Shown here: one piece after another, positions 50,654-60,105 of the stretch
Numbering within the stretch: the stretch's first letter is position 1
How the letters are laid out: each line of letters starts with the position of its first letter
From: Breoghania sp963678585
Lineage (GTDB): Bacteria; Pseudomonadota; Alphaproteobacteria; Rhizobiales; Stappiaceae
Reading direction: 5' to 3'
Length of the DNA stretch: 64,000 bases
Assembly: GCA_963678585.2 (NCBI GenBank)
Contig: CAXXGA010000002.1
Coordinates: 2,852,001 to 2,916,000, forward strand
Notes under the pieces: model-generated
Seen by the model: the letters and a program-made list of their open reading frames with translations, nothing else
The model's database searches: none
Told to the model about the DNA's origin: nothing
Made by a program: the position numbers and the translations under genes

Positions 50654-52474
50654 TTGGCGAAGCAGGATAAAAACGAGACAAGCTCCGCTGCGGAACAACC
50701 CCGAAAATCGAAATCGCTGAAGCCGCTGGGGATGCTGGCTCCCTATATCAGGCACTACCGCCTGCAGGTGTCGGCAGCTCTTGTCGCGCTCGTGGCGGCA
50801 ACGGTTGCCACCCTTGCCGTGCCGCTGGCGATCCGGCGCATGATCGATTTCGGTTTCGGCGGCGGCGATCCGCAATTCATCGACAAGTATTTCGCCATGC
50901 TGATGGTGGTGGTCGCAGCGCTGGCGATTGCCAGCGCCACCCGCTACTTCCTCGTCACCTGGCTGGGCGAACGCATCGTCTCCAAGCTGCGCGCCGACGT
51001 TTTCGCCCATATCACGCGGCTGAGCGCGTCCTTTTTCGACAGCGCCCGCTCCGGCGAGGTGGTCTCGCGGCTCACCGCCGATACCACGCAGGTGAAATCC
51101 GCCGTCGGCTCGTCCATCTCCGTCGCACTTCGCAATCTCGCGCTCTTCATCGGTGCAGCTTCCATGATGGTCTACACGAGCCCGCGCCTGTCGGGCCTCG
51201 TACTGCTGGCCATCCCCTTCGTGGTGGTCCCGCTCATCGTCATCGGCAAGCTGGTGCGCCGCCGCTCCCGCCTTGCCCAGGATATGCTTGCGGACGCTTC
51301 CGCCTATGCCGTGGAGGCGATTGCCGCCATCCGCACGCTTCAGGCCTTCACCAACGAGCGCTTCGCCTCCGAACGCTTCGCAGCGCAGGTGGAGCGCGCC
51401 TTCATCGCCGCCCGCTCGTCGTTTACAGCGCGCGCGCTTCTTACCGCCTTCGGCATGTTCGTGATCTTCGCCTCCGTCGTCGTGGTCATGTGGATCGGCT
51501 CCAACGACGTGATGGAAGGCCGCCTCACCGGCGGTGCGCTCGGCCAGTTCGTGCTCTATTCCGTCTTTGCCGCCGGTGCGCTGGGCCAGCTCTCGGAAGT
51601 CTGGGGCGAGCTTTCGCTGGCCGCAGGCGCCGCCGAACGGCTGGCGGAGCTTCTGGACATCGAGCCGGAAATTCGCGCGCCCGCGCACCCCATGAGCCTG
51701 CCCACGCCCTCGCGCGGCGAGATCCGCTTCGAAAAGGTCGGCTTCGCCTATCCCTCACTCGACGACGAACGCGTCATGCACGATCTGGAACTGACCATCG
51801 CACCGGGCGAGACGGTCGCCGTGGTCGGGCCTTCGGGAGCGGGCAAATCCACGCTCTTCCACCTGATCATGCGATTCTACGATCCCCAGACCGGGCGGAT
51901 CACGCTGGACGGGGTCGACCTGCGCGATGCCGATCCGCAGGACCTGCGCGCGCGCATCGCGCTGGTGCCGCAGGATACGGTGATCTTCGGCGCAAGCGTG
52001 CGCGAGAACCTGCTCTACGGCCGCCCGGACGCCAGCGACGAGGACATCCGCGCTGCCGCACACGCCGCCCATGCGCATGAGTTCATCGAGGCCATGCCGC
52101 ATGGCTACGACACGGTGATCGGCGAGCGCGGCGTCACGCTTTCCGGCGGCGAACGCCAGCGCCTGTCGATTGCCCGTGCGCTTTTGAAGGACGCCCCGGT
52201 TCTGCTGCTGGACGAGGCGACCTCCGCGCTTGATGCGCAGAGCGAGACGCTGGTCCAGACGGCGCTCGACGGCCTGATGAGCCACCGCACGACCCTCGTC
52301 ATCGCCCACCGCCTGGCGACCGTCCTGAAGGCCGACCGCATTCTGGTGATGGAAAAGGGCCACGTCATCGAGCAGGGCACGCACGAGACGCTCGTTGCAC
52401 AGGGCGGCCTCTATGCCCGCCTCGCCCGCCTGCAGTTCGAGCGCGGCGCACAGGGGCTTGAGGCGCTGGGCTAG
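50654..52474 (+). CDS. ABC exporter, fused membrane and ATPase domains
   Basis: A 606-residue half-transporter that would dimerise. A polar N-terminus (1-30) is followed by six membrane helices (about 45-320) of the MsbA/multidrug type and by an ATPase with Walker A GPSGAGKST, the signature LSGGERQRLSIARALLKDAP, Walker B LLLDEATSALDAQ and a final IAHRLATVLKADRILVMEKG. Substrate (lipid, drug or peptide) cannot be told from sequence. The TTG at 50654 was chosen because GGGAG lies seven bases upstream and no other good start fits the N-terminus of the family. It is next to rpmE, as in many rhizobial genomes. Confidence 0.92.
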   Translation: MAKQDKNETSSAAEQPRKSKSLKPLGMLAPYIRHYRLQVSAALVALVAATVATLAVPLAIRRMIDFGFGGGDPQFIDKYFAMLMVVVAALAIASATRYFLVTWLGERIVSKLRADVFAHITRLSASFFDSARSGEVVSRLTADTTQVKSAVGSSISVALRNLALFIGAASMMVYTSPRLSGLVLLAIPFVVVPLIVIGKLVRRRSRLAQDMLADASAYAVEAIAAIRTLQAFTNERFASERFAAQVERAFIAARSSFTARALLTAFGMFVIFASVVVVMWIGSNDVMEGRLTGGALGQFVLYSVFAAGALGQLSEVWGELSLAAGAAERLAELLDIEPEIRAPAHPMSLPTPSRGEIRFEKVGFAYPSLDDERVMHDLELTIAPGETVAVVGPSGAGKSTLFHLIMRFYDPQTGRITLDGVDLRDADPQDLRARIALVPQDTVIFGASVRENLLYGRPDASDEDIRAAAHAAHAHEFIEAMPHGYDTVIGERGVTLSGGERQRLSIARALLKDAPVLLLDEATSALDAQSETLVQTALDGLMSHRTTLVIAHRLATVLKADRILVMEKGHVIEQGTHETLVAQGGLYARLARLQFERGAQGLEALG

Positions 52475-52506
52475 AGGCCCGCGCGACGGGATATCGGGGG
52501 TGAGGC

Positions 52507-52552
52507 CGATCCTTCGAGACGCGCCCTATGGGCGCTCCTCAGGATGACGTTG
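52507..52552. repeat. REP-like palindromic repeat, single copy
   Basis: GATCCTTCGAGACGCGCCC-TAT-GGGCGCTCCTCAGGATGACG: the same family as the pair at 23061-23192, with a perfect internal GCGCCC/GGGCGC hairpin. It lies 30 bases after the ABC exporter. Confidence 0.8.
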
Positions 52553-52654
52553 AGTGCGTGGGGAAGGTTCTCCTGAAAAGCCCGCCACCCACTCAGCACC
52601 AACCCCAAATGGCCGCACACCCGTGGCCGTCCGCACAACACGCTTCCAAACATA

Positions 52655-52685
52655 AAAAGGGCGGCCCGCAACGAGCCGCCCTTTC
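52655..52685 (-). terminator. Rho-independent terminator of the SDR gene
   Basis: AAAGGGCGGC/GCCGCCCTTT stem with a nine-base loop; on the minus strand it ends in TTTTTATG. It lies about 25 bases after the SDR stop. Confidence 0.75.
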
Positions 52686-52710
52686 GAATGCGTTCGATAT
52701 CGAACCGGCG

Positions 52711-53505
52711 TCAGGCCTCCGGCACATCCACCGTGTAGTTCAGCGGCAGGCGGCCGCCGTCGGCGTAGACCGTCTGACCGGTGACGTAGCTGGCGTCCTC
52801 ATCGGCGAGGAAGGCGGCGATGGAGGCGATTTCGCGCGGCTCGCCGATGCGTCCCATGGGCGTGCGCGACAGGATGCGGGCACGTGCGGCGGGGTCATCG
52901 TTCACCGAAGACAGCATGTCGGTCATGATCGAGCCCGGCCCAATGGCGTTGACGCGGATGCCGTAGGGCGCAAGCGCAACCGCCATGCCCTTGGTGAGCT
53001 GGTTCACGCCGCCCTTGGAGACGGTATAGGGAAGCTGGCTGTGCAGGCCGAAGACGGCGTTCACGGAGGACATGTTGACGATTGCGCCCGCCGGGCCGCC
53101 ATTCTCAACCCGGTCCACCATGTGCTTGGCAACCGCCTGGCCGACCAGGAAGGAGCCCTTCAGGTTGACGCCCAGAACGCGGTCGAACTCGGCCTCGTCG
53201 ATGGTGAGGATGTCGCCGGGGCTGACAATGCCGGCGTTGTTAATCAGCACATCGACATCGCCATAGGCATCGATGGCGGCGGCCAGCAGGTTGCGCACGT
53301 CGAGGCGCTCGCTAACATCGCAATGGACATAGGTCACGTCGCCGAGCGCCTTGAGATCGGCTTCCGCGGCTTCGCCTGCCTCGTCATTGACGTCAGACAT
53401 GACGACCTTCGCGCCATCTTCGAGAAAACGTCGGGCAATCGCCAGACCGATGCCGCGCGCAGCGCCGGTCACGATCGTTACCTTGTTGGTGAGGGCCAAG
53501 GTCAT
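52711..53505 (-). CDS. Short-chain dehydrogenase/reductase
   Basis: A 264-residue NAD(P)-dependent oxidoreductase. The classical SDR features are complete: cofactor motif TGAARGIGLAIA (about 13-24), an Asp at the end of the second strand (VVMSDVNDE, suggesting NAD), NNAGIVSPG, the catalytic Ser-Tyr-Lys set as NMSSVNAVFGLHSQLPYTVSKGG-type region, and INAIGPGSI. The substrate is unknown; the closest general type is 3-oxoacyl reductase/glucose dehydrogenase-like. It stands alone between the ABC exporter and prpE. Confidence 0.9.
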   Translation of the reverse strand: MTLALTNKVTIVTGAARGIGLAIARRFLEDGAKVVMSDVNDEAGEAAEADLKALGDVTYVHCDVSERLDVRNLLAAAIDAYGDVDVLINNAGIVSPGDILTIDEAEFDRVLGVNLKGSFLVGQAVAKHMVDRVENGGPAGAIVNMSSVNAVFGLHSQLPYTVSKGGVNQLTKGMAVALAPYGIRVNAIGPGSIMTDMLSSVNDDPAARARILSRTPMGRIGEPREIASIAAFLADEDASYVTGQTVYADGGRLPLNYTVDVPEA

Positions 53506-53668
53506 TACTCCTGTATTCGCCAAACGGCTGAGCCGTATTTATAACGTCTCTCGCGCCTGCGAACAGACCCTTGGTCCATGACGAAGGGTCACTTTTCCCC
53601 CGGCAATGCCGAACGCGGCAAAGACCGGGGGAAAAACGACATGTACCCCCACCAATTCTCACAAGGGA

Positions 53669-55582
53669 TCAGGAGGAACGCGAGATCCCGCGAGCCCGAA
53701 TCGCGTCCGCGATCTCGTCCAGAACACCCGGATCGTCGATGGTCGCGGGCATGCGATATTCCTCGCCGTCGGCGATCTGACGCATGGTCGCGCGCAGGAT
53801 CTTGCCCGAACGCGTCTTGGGCAGGCGATCCACCGACACCGCGACCTTGAACGCCGCGACGGGACCGATCTCCTGACGCACCAGCGAGACAAGCTCGCGC
53901 TCGACCTCCACCGGATCGCGCTCCACGCCCGATTTCAGCACCACGAAACCGCAGGGCAACTGGCCCTTCAGTTCGTCGGCGATGCCCACCACGGCGCATT
54001 CGGCAACATCGGGGTGCTGCGCCAGCACCTCCTCCATCGCGCCGGTAGAAAGGCGATGGCCCGCCACATTGATGATGTCGTCTGTGCGCGCCATGATGAA
54101 GAGATAGCCGTCCTCATCGCAGTAACCCGCGTCCGCCGTCTTGTAGTAGCCGGGGAACTCCGCCAGATAGGCGCTGCGGAAACGCTCCTCATTGCCCCAC
54201 AGCGTCGGCAGGCATCCGGGAGGAAGCGGCAGCTTCACCACGATATTGCCGAGCGTTCCGGCCGAGACCGGATGACCGGCATCGTCCAGCACCTGAATGT
54301 CGTAGCCGGGCATGGCGACCGTCGGCGAACCGTGCTTGATCGGCAAAAGGCCGAGCCCCACCGGGTTGCCCGCGATGCACCAGCCGGTTTCCGTCTGCCA
54401 CCAGTGATCGACGACGGGAACGTTGAGCTTCTCCTCCGCCCATTTGATCGTCTCCGGATCGGCGCGCTCGCCGGCCAGAAACAGCGTGCGGAAGCTCGCG
54501 AGATCGTATTGCGGGAGAAGCTTCGCGTCCGGGTCTTCCTTGCGGATGGCGCGGAAAGCGGTAGGCGCGGTGAAAAGCGCTGAGACGCCGTGATCGGCGA
54601 TCACCCGCCAGAAGGTGCCCGCATCGGGTGTGCCCACGGGCTTACCCTCGAACACCACCGTCGTGCAGCCGTGCAAGAGCGGCGCATAGACGATGTAGGA
54701 ATGCCCCACGACCCAGCCCACGTCCGAGGCCGCCCAGAAGACCTCGCCCGGCTCGATGCCATAGAGGTTCGACATGGACCACTTGAGCGCCACCATGTGC
54801 CCGCCGTTGTCGCGCACCACGCCCTTGGGCTGGCCGGTCGTGCCGGACGTATAGAGGATATAGAGCGGATCGGTCGCCGCCACCGCCACGCAGGCGACCT
54901 CGCGCCCCTTGGACATTTCGAGCTGAACCGCAGCGCCCGCATCGATATCACGGCCCGTCACCAGATCTGCGGCCAGTTCCTCGCGTTGGAAGACAAGGCA
55001 GAAATCCGGTTTGTGGGCGGCATGCTCGATGGCTGCGGAAACGAGCGGCATGTAGGCAATGGTGCGGTTCGGCTCCAGCCCGCAGGAAGCGGCGATGATC
55101 GCCTTGGGCGTGGAATCGTCGATGCGCGTGGCGAGTTCATGGGCCGCAAAGCCGCCGAAGACGACCGAATGCACCGCCCCGATGCGCGCACAGGCCAGCA
55201 TCGCCATCACCGCTTCCGGGATCATCGGCATGTAGATGATGACCCGGTCGCCCTTGCGAACGCCCTGATCGATCAGCACGCCCGCCAGCGCGTTCACGCG
55301 CTTCAGCGTTTCGTCATAGGTGTAGCTTTCGCTCTTGCCGGTGACGGGGCTGTCATAGATGATCGCCGCCTGCCCCGGACGTCCGCGTTCCACGTGCCGG
55401 TCGAGGCAGTTGTAGCAGGTGTTGGTCTCCGCACCCGCATACCACTGACCGTAAGCCCCCTGATCGGGATCGAAGACCTTGTCCCACGGCTTGCTCCAGT
55501 CAATGCCCGCAGCGGCCTCGGACCAGAATCCTTCCGGATCGTCCCGCCATGCCTGATAGACCTCGTGATAACGGCTTGCCAT
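53669..55582 (-). CDS. prpE: Propionate-CoA ligase (acetyl/propionyl-CoA synthetase family)
   Basis: An AMP-forming acyl-CoA synthetase of 637 residues, activating propionate (and probably acetate) with ATP and CoA. It has the PrpE-type N-terminus MASRYHEVYQAWRDDPEGFW, the P-loop YILYTSGTTGQPKGVVRDNG, the adenylate site HWWQTETGW and the C-terminal catalytic lysine in RSGKILRATMRQIADGE. The distinction from acetyl-CoA synthetase rests on overall similarity to PrpE rather than on a tested residue. GGGAGG precedes the ATG at 55582. No methylcitrate-cycle genes are adjacent. Confidence 0.9.
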   Translation of the reverse strand: MASRYHEVYQAWRDDPEGFWSEAAAGIDWSKPWDKVFDPDQGAYGQWYAGAETNTCYNCLDRHVERGRPGQAAIIYDSPVTGKSESYTYDETLKRVNALAGVLIDQGVRKGDRVIIYMPMIPEAVMAMLACARIGAVHSVVFGGFAAHELATRIDDSTPKAIIAASCGLEPNRTIAYMPLVSAAIEHAAHKPDFCLVFQREELAADLVTGRDIDAGAAVQLEMSKGREVACVAVAATDPLYILYTSGTTGQPKGVVRDNGGHMVALKWSMSNLYGIEPGEVFWAASDVGWVVGHSYIVYAPLLHGCTTVVFEGKPVGTPDAGTFWRVIADHGVSALFTAPTAFRAIRKEDPDAKLLPQYDLASFRTLFLAGERADPETIKWAEEKLNVPVVDHWWQTETGWCIAGNPVGLGLLPIKHGSPTVAMPGYDIQVLDDAGHPVSAGTLGNIVVKLPLPPGCLPTLWGNEERFRSAYLAEFPGYYKTADAGYCDEDGYLFIMARTDDIINVAGHRLSTGAMEEVLAQHPDVAECAVVGIADELKGQLPCGFVVLKSGVERDPVEVERELVSLVRQEIGPVAAFKVAVSVDRLPKTRSGKILRATMRQIADGEEYRMPATIDDPGVLDEIADAIRARGISRSS

Positions 55583-55832
55583 GGTGTTTTCCTCCCACAT
55601 CGCAGGCATCGTTGCAGCCGGGAATTTGGCGCAAACTGCGCAATTAAAGCAAGGTCACCGGCCTTCGACTTTGGATTGGATCAAATGGCCTCAAATTGTT
55701 TCGCGAAATGATTTTCGCCCCGCGCGCATTGCCTTTACGGAGGAATTCGCGCATTTGCTCGCTCAAGTCCCGTCCCGGTCATTCCCGGTCTGACGACGAC
55801 ACCCCGCCAACACGAACCAGAGCCGCGAACAC

Positions 55833-56588
55833 TTGCCCATCATCTCCGACCCGCTTTTCTACGCTGCGGCCATTCCCGCCGTCATCATCGTCGGTCTTGC
55901 CAAGGGCGGCTTCGGCACCGGGCTCGCCATGCTCGGCGTGCCGCTGATGAGCCTGGTCATCTCACCGATCCACGCCGCAGGCATCATGCTGCCGATCCTG
56001 TGCGCCATGGATGCGGTGGCGGTCGTCTCCTATCGCGGGATCTTCCACCGCCCCTCTGTCGCCGTGCTGCTGCCCGGCGCGATCATCGGCATCACGCTTG
56101 GCTGGGCGACAGCCGCGTGGGTAGATGAATCCTGGGTGCGTCTGATCGTGGGCGTGGTGACCGTCCTTTTCGTGCTGGACTACTGGACCGGCGGCGCGGC
56201 GCGGCCCGCAAAGAAGCAGAACGCGCCCAAGGGCGTCTTCTGGGGCATGGTGGCAGGCTTCACGAGCTTCGTCTCGCACGCAGGCGGCCCGCCCGCGCAG
56301 ATGTATCTGCTGCCGCAGAAATTCGACCGGGTGCTGCTTTCGGGCACGATGGTCATCACCTTTGCAGTGATGAACCTCGTCAAGCTGGTGCCCTATTTTC
56401 TGCTCGGCCAGTTCGACCGCGCGAACCTCTTCACCTCGGCCGCCCTGTTGCCGCTGGCGCCTCTGGCCACCTATGCGGGCGTGCGGCTGGTCAGGCTCGT
56501 CTCGCAGGAGCTTTTCTACCGGATCACCTATATCGGCGTCTTTCTGGTGGCGCTGAAACTGATCTGGGACGGGATCGCCGGGCTCTGA
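55833..56588 (+). CDS. TauE/SafE family sulfite/organic-anion exporter (second copy)
   Basis: A 251-residue polytopic membrane protein with about eight helices. The family half-motifs VGLAKGGFGTGLAMLGVPLM (about 21-40) and VAGFTSFVSHAGGPPAQMYL (about 143-162) are both present. It is a paralogue of the protein at 24.6 kb but clearly diverged. The TTG at 55833 is the best fit to the family N-terminus, though its ribosome-binding site is weak. Substrate unknown. Convergent with the subtilase gene. Confidence 0.87.
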   Translation: MPIISDPLFYAAAIPAVIIVGLAKGGFGTGLAMLGVPLMSLVISPIHAAGIMLPILCAMDAVAVVSYRGIFHRPSVAVLLPGAIIGITLGWATAAWVDESWVRLIVGVVTVLFVLDYWTGGAARPAKKQNAPKGVFWGMVAGFTSFVSHAGGPPAQMYLLPQKFDRVLLSGTMVITFAVMNLVKLVPYFLLGQFDRANLFTSAALLPLAPLATYAGVRLVRLVSQELFYRITYIGVFLVALKLIWDGIAGL

Positions 56589-56594
56589 GACGCC

Positions 56595-58241
56595 TCAGAC
56601 AACCGGAACGACATCCACCGAGAACACATCCGCAACCGCTTCCGCGGCATTGACCCGACCGGCTCCGTAGTAGGGGCTGCGGCCCTTTTCGTCCCAGTGC
56701 CCGCCATCCGCGTCGATCTTGTCCGCCGTACCCTCGATGATCGCGCGCAGATCCTTGCCACTCAATGTCGGATTGGCCGAGACCAGCAGCGCCGCGGCCC
56801 CCGCAACGCCTGCGCAAGCCGCCGACGTTCCGCCGAAGGCCCCGTTGAAGAGCCCCGCCTCGTCGCCCACCGCCTGATTGCCGTGATTGTAGCCTGCGCG
56901 GCCGGAACGGTCGGTGGTCCAGATCCCCGGCGTCAGCGCCGTCATCGTGTCGTTTGAGGGAAAGGCGCAGGAAATCGCCTGCCCGTAATCGGAATAGGCG
57001 CTGCGCACACCGGTATCGTTGCAGGCCGCAATCGCCATGACCGCGGGATTGGCCGGATAGGCGTCTATATCCACGTTGCCGTTGGAATTGCCCGCAGCCC
57101 AGGTGATCAGCGCCCCGCGCCCCATGCGCCCGCGCGTCGTCGCCGCCTCGATGGCCGCCGCCGTCATGTCGCTTTGCAGGACGGGCCGCCCATGGCGCGG
57201 GTCCATGGGATCGTCCCACGCCCCGCCGATCGCGCCCCAGGAACACGAGATCACGTCAGCACCGGAGGCCGCCGCCCGCCAGATTGCCTCCGCCTCCTGA
57301 AGAGAGCCCAAAGGCGCGCGCATGCGAATCGGCATGATCCGCGCTTCGGGCGCAACACCGGTCGCACCCACCACGCCCGAGGCGCAGGCGACGCCCGCGC
57401 AGGCCGTGCCATGGCCTTCGCCGGGAAGCTTGTGCGAGCCGTCGGCGAGATCCAGCGTCACGTCGAAGGGCGCGAGAAGACGCTCGGGGCCGGAAATGTC
57501 GGGATGCACCGGATCGATGCCGTCGTCGATGATGGCGACGCAGGCCCCTGCCCCGCGGCTCATCTCCCATGCGCGTTCCACATTGGCATGGGCATGGATG
57601 GCATGGCCGTCCACGAGCCGGTCGCCCAGATGCCACTGGCGCGGCCAGCGCGGCACCGACCGCGGCGCACGCCTGCGCAGGATCTCCGGGTGGCAATGGG
57701 TGACGGCGGGCTCGTCGAGAAGCGTCAGCGCCATCTCGAAAACCTTCGGGCCCATACGCCTGTGCGGCCTGAGCACATAGGTGTGGCGGGCGAAGGGAAG
57801 GCGGCGATAAAGCCCCACATGCGCCTCATACCTGTCCAGCAGGCTCTTCACCTCCTCGATCCGGCATTCGTCGGCGAACCGGATGAAGATATCGCCGGAA
57901 TAAAGGACCGGTTCGCCGGACGGCTCATCGACAAGCACCTTCCCGGCGAATTCGACACCCTCATCTGCATCGAGGACTGCGCAAAGCTCGGTGACGTCCT
58001 CGCCTCCTGCGGAGAAGATGCCGATATCGGGCCGATCCATACCCTGCATGGGCTTCAGCCTTTCGCAGGCTGCGCGCGCCTCCCTGCCCAGTTCCATGAA
58101 TGCCGCAACGCCCTGTGGTCCCACCCCGCCCGTGCTGCCCCGCGCCTCCGCGATCCTCGCTCCGCTCATCATGCGAAGCGCGATCATCGTGTCGCTGGGA
58201 ACAAGATCGGCGGCCTTGCCGCCGCAAATGAAGCGGACCAT
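56595..58241 (-). CDS. Subtilisin-like S8 serine peptidase with N-terminal extension, no signal peptide
   Basis: A 548-residue predicted subtilase. The catalytic triad is complete: Asp239 in AIIDDGIDPVHPDIS, His277 in GEGHGTACAG, Ser473 in FGGTSAACAG, with the oxyanion Asn385 in AAGNSNG. Residues 1-115 form an unusual N-terminal domain (FICGGKAADLVPSDTMIALR). Residues about 116-200 (YSGDIFIRFADECRIEEVK) resemble a fervidolysin-like propeptide. No signal peptide, lipobox or membrane helix is seen, so it may be cytoplasmic or exported by another route. The substrate is unknown. The ATG at 58241 has GGAGAG before it. It is six bases from the end of the convergent transporter gene. Confidence 0.9.
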   Translation of the reverse strand: MVRFICGGKAADLVPSDTMIALRMMSGARIAEARGSTGGVGPQGVAAFMELGREARAACERLKPMQGMDRPDIGIFSAGGEDVTELCAVLDADEGVEFAGKVLVDEPSGEPVLYSGDIFIRFADECRIEEVKSLLDRYEAHVGLYRRLPFARHTYVLRPHRRMGPKVFEMALTLLDEPAVTHCHPEILRRRAPRSVPRWPRQWHLGDRLVDGHAIHAHANVERAWEMSRGAGACVAIIDDGIDPVHPDISGPERLLAPFDVTLDLADGSHKLPGEGHGTACAGVACASGVVGATGVAPEARIMPIRMRAPLGSLQEAEAIWRAAASGADVISCSWGAIGGAWDDPMDPRHGRPVLQSDMTAAAIEAATTRGRMGRGALITWAAGNSNGNVDIDAYPANPAVMAIAACNDTGVRSAYSDYGQAISCAFPSNDTMTALTPGIWTTDRSGRAGYNHGNQAVGDEAGLFNGAFGGTSAACAGVAGAAALLVSANPTLSGKDLRAIIEGTADKIDADGGHWDEKGRSPYYGAGRVNAAEAVADVFSVDVVPVV

Positions 58242-58422
58242 CAAACTCTCCTTGCCGTAGGTGGGGCGAAGATGGCCCTGCCCGCACGCTGCGTCAATTC
58301 CGTCTTGCAGCCATAAAAGAGTCACACGTCTGTTTGCAAACGCTTGCCCGCCATCACAGGTTGGTCTTTGATGTGGACAAACGCGCCGTACGTCACCCGG
58401 CGCAAGCCCTACGGGAGGAACC

Positions 58423-60048
58423 GTGACAAGCCCCTATTCCGTCGATCTCGACAAGAACCCCGCCAATTTCCAGCCGCTTTCGCCCCTCTCTTTCCTTGCC
58501 CGCGCAGCGATGGTCTTTCCCGACCACGTCGCGATCGTGCATGGCGCGGCGCGCATCCCCTATCGCGAGTTCTATGCCCGTTCCCGCCGCCTTGCCTCCG
58601 CGCTTCAAAAGGCGGGCATCGGCAAGGGCGACACGGTGTCGGTGATGCTGCCCAACGTTCCCTCCATGCTGGAGGCCCACTACGGGGTGCCGATGGTGGG
58701 CGCGGTGCTGCATTCCATGAACACCCGGCTGGATGCCGCCATCATCGCCTTCCAGCTCGATCACGCCGAAACAAAGCTCGTCATCACCGACCGGGAGTTT
58801 TCCAAGGTGATGAAGGAGGCGCTGGAACTCGCCAAGGTCAAACCCATCGTCATCGATTACGACGACCACGAGTTCCCGCAGGACGGCGAAAAGCTCGGCT
58901 CCATCGACTACGAGGATTTCGTCCAAAGCGGCGATCCAGAGTTCGAATGGAAACTCCCCGACGACGAATGGGACGCCATCAGCCTCAATTACACGTCGGG
59001 CACCACCGGCAATCCCAAGGGCGTGGTCTACCATCACCGCGGCGCAGCCCTTCTGGCGCAGGGCAACGTGATCACCGGCTCCATGGCCAAGCACGGGGTC
59101 TATCTGTGGACGCTGCCGATGTTCCACTGCAACGGCTGGTGCTTCCCCTGGACCATGTCGGTGATCGCGGGCACCCACGTGTGCCTGCGCTGGGTGCGCC
59201 AGAAACCGATGTGGGATGCCATCGCCGATCACGGCGTGACGCATCTGTGCGGCGCGCCCATCGTCATGTCGACGCTGCTTTCGACGCCGACGGCAGAAAA
59301 GCGAGAACTGGATCATCAGGTGGAGTTCTTCACCGCCGCAGCCCCGCCGCCGGAATCGGTCCTCGCCGCAATGAAGCAGGAAGGCTTCAACGTCACCCAT
59401 CTCTATGGCCTGACGGAAACCTACGGCCCCGCCGTCGTCAATGACTGGAAGGCGGAATGGGATGCGCTTCCCGCCGCCGAACAGGCGGTGAAGAAGGCCC
59501 GCCAGGGCGTGCGCTACGCCGCGCTCGACGACCTGACGGTTCGCGACCCGGAAACGCTGGAAGAGCTTCCCTGGGACGGCGAGGCCATCGGCGAGGTCAT
59601 GTTCCGGGGCAATGTCGTCATGAAGGGCTACCTGAAGAACCGCGAGGCCTCCGACAAGGCGTTTGCGGGCGGCTGGTTCCATTCCGGCGATCTCGGCGTG
59701 CGCCATCCGGACGGCTATATCCAGCTCAAGGACCGTTCCAAGGACATTATCATCTCCGGCGGCGAGAACATCTCCTCCATCGAGGTGGAAGACACGCTCC
59801 ACAAGCACCCGGCAGTGGCTGCGGTTGCGGTGGTGGCGCGCCCGGACGAGAAATGGGGCGAAACCCCTTGCGCCTTCGTGGAACTGGAGCCCGGCCAGAG
59901 CGCCACGGCAGACGACCTGATCGAATGGTGCCGCGAGCATCTGGCCCGCTACAAGTGCCCGCGCCACATCGTCTTTGCGGAGATCCCCAAGACCTCCACC
60001 GGCAAGATGCAGAAATTCAAGCTGCGCGAAATGGCCAAGGCGATCTGA
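58423..60048 (+). CDS. Acyl-CoA synthetase (AMP-forming, medium-chain/AlkK-DmdB type)
   Basis: A 541-residue ligase activating a carboxylic acid to its CoA thioester. The P-loop LNYTSGTTGNPKGVVYHHRG, the FHCNGWCFPW segment of the AlkK/DmdB type, LTETYGPAV and the C-terminal lysine in PKTSTGKMQKFKLR are present. The group includes medium-chain fatty acid ligases and the methylmercaptopropionate ligase DmdB; sequence reading alone does not separate them. The GTG at 58423 has GGGAGG before it. It is divergent from the subtilase gene; the 180-base gap should carry promoters for both. Confidence 0.9.
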   Translation: MTSPYSVDLDKNPANFQPLSPLSFLARAAMVFPDHVAIVHGAARIPYREFYARSRRLASALQKAGIGKGDTVSVMLPNVPSMLEAHYGVPMVGAVLHSMNTRLDAAIIAFQLDHAETKLVITDREFSKVMKEALELAKVKPIVIDYDDHEFPQDGEKLGSIDYEDFVQSGDPEFEWKLPDDEWDAISLNYTSGTTGNPKGVVYHHRGAALLAQGNVITGSMAKHGVYLWTLPMFHCNGWCFPWTMSVIAGTHVCLRWVRQKPMWDAIADHGVTHLCGAPIVMSTLLSTPTAEKRELDHQVEFFTAAAPPPESVLAAMKQEGFNVTHLYGLTETYGPAVVNDWKAEWDALPAAEQAVKKARQGVRYAALDDLTVRDPETLEELPWDGEAIGEVMFRGNVVMKGYLKNREASDKAFAGGWFHSGDLGVRHPDGYIQLKDRSKDIIISGGENISSIEVEDTLHKHPAVAAVAVVARPDEKWGETPCAFVELEPGQSATADDLIEWCREHLARYKCPRHIVFAEIPKTSTGKMQKFKLREMAKAI

Positions 60049-60105
60049 ACGATCCGGCAGGGGGCGGGCACATGACCTGCCCCCGTTCTTCTCCCGTTTC
60101 GTCTC

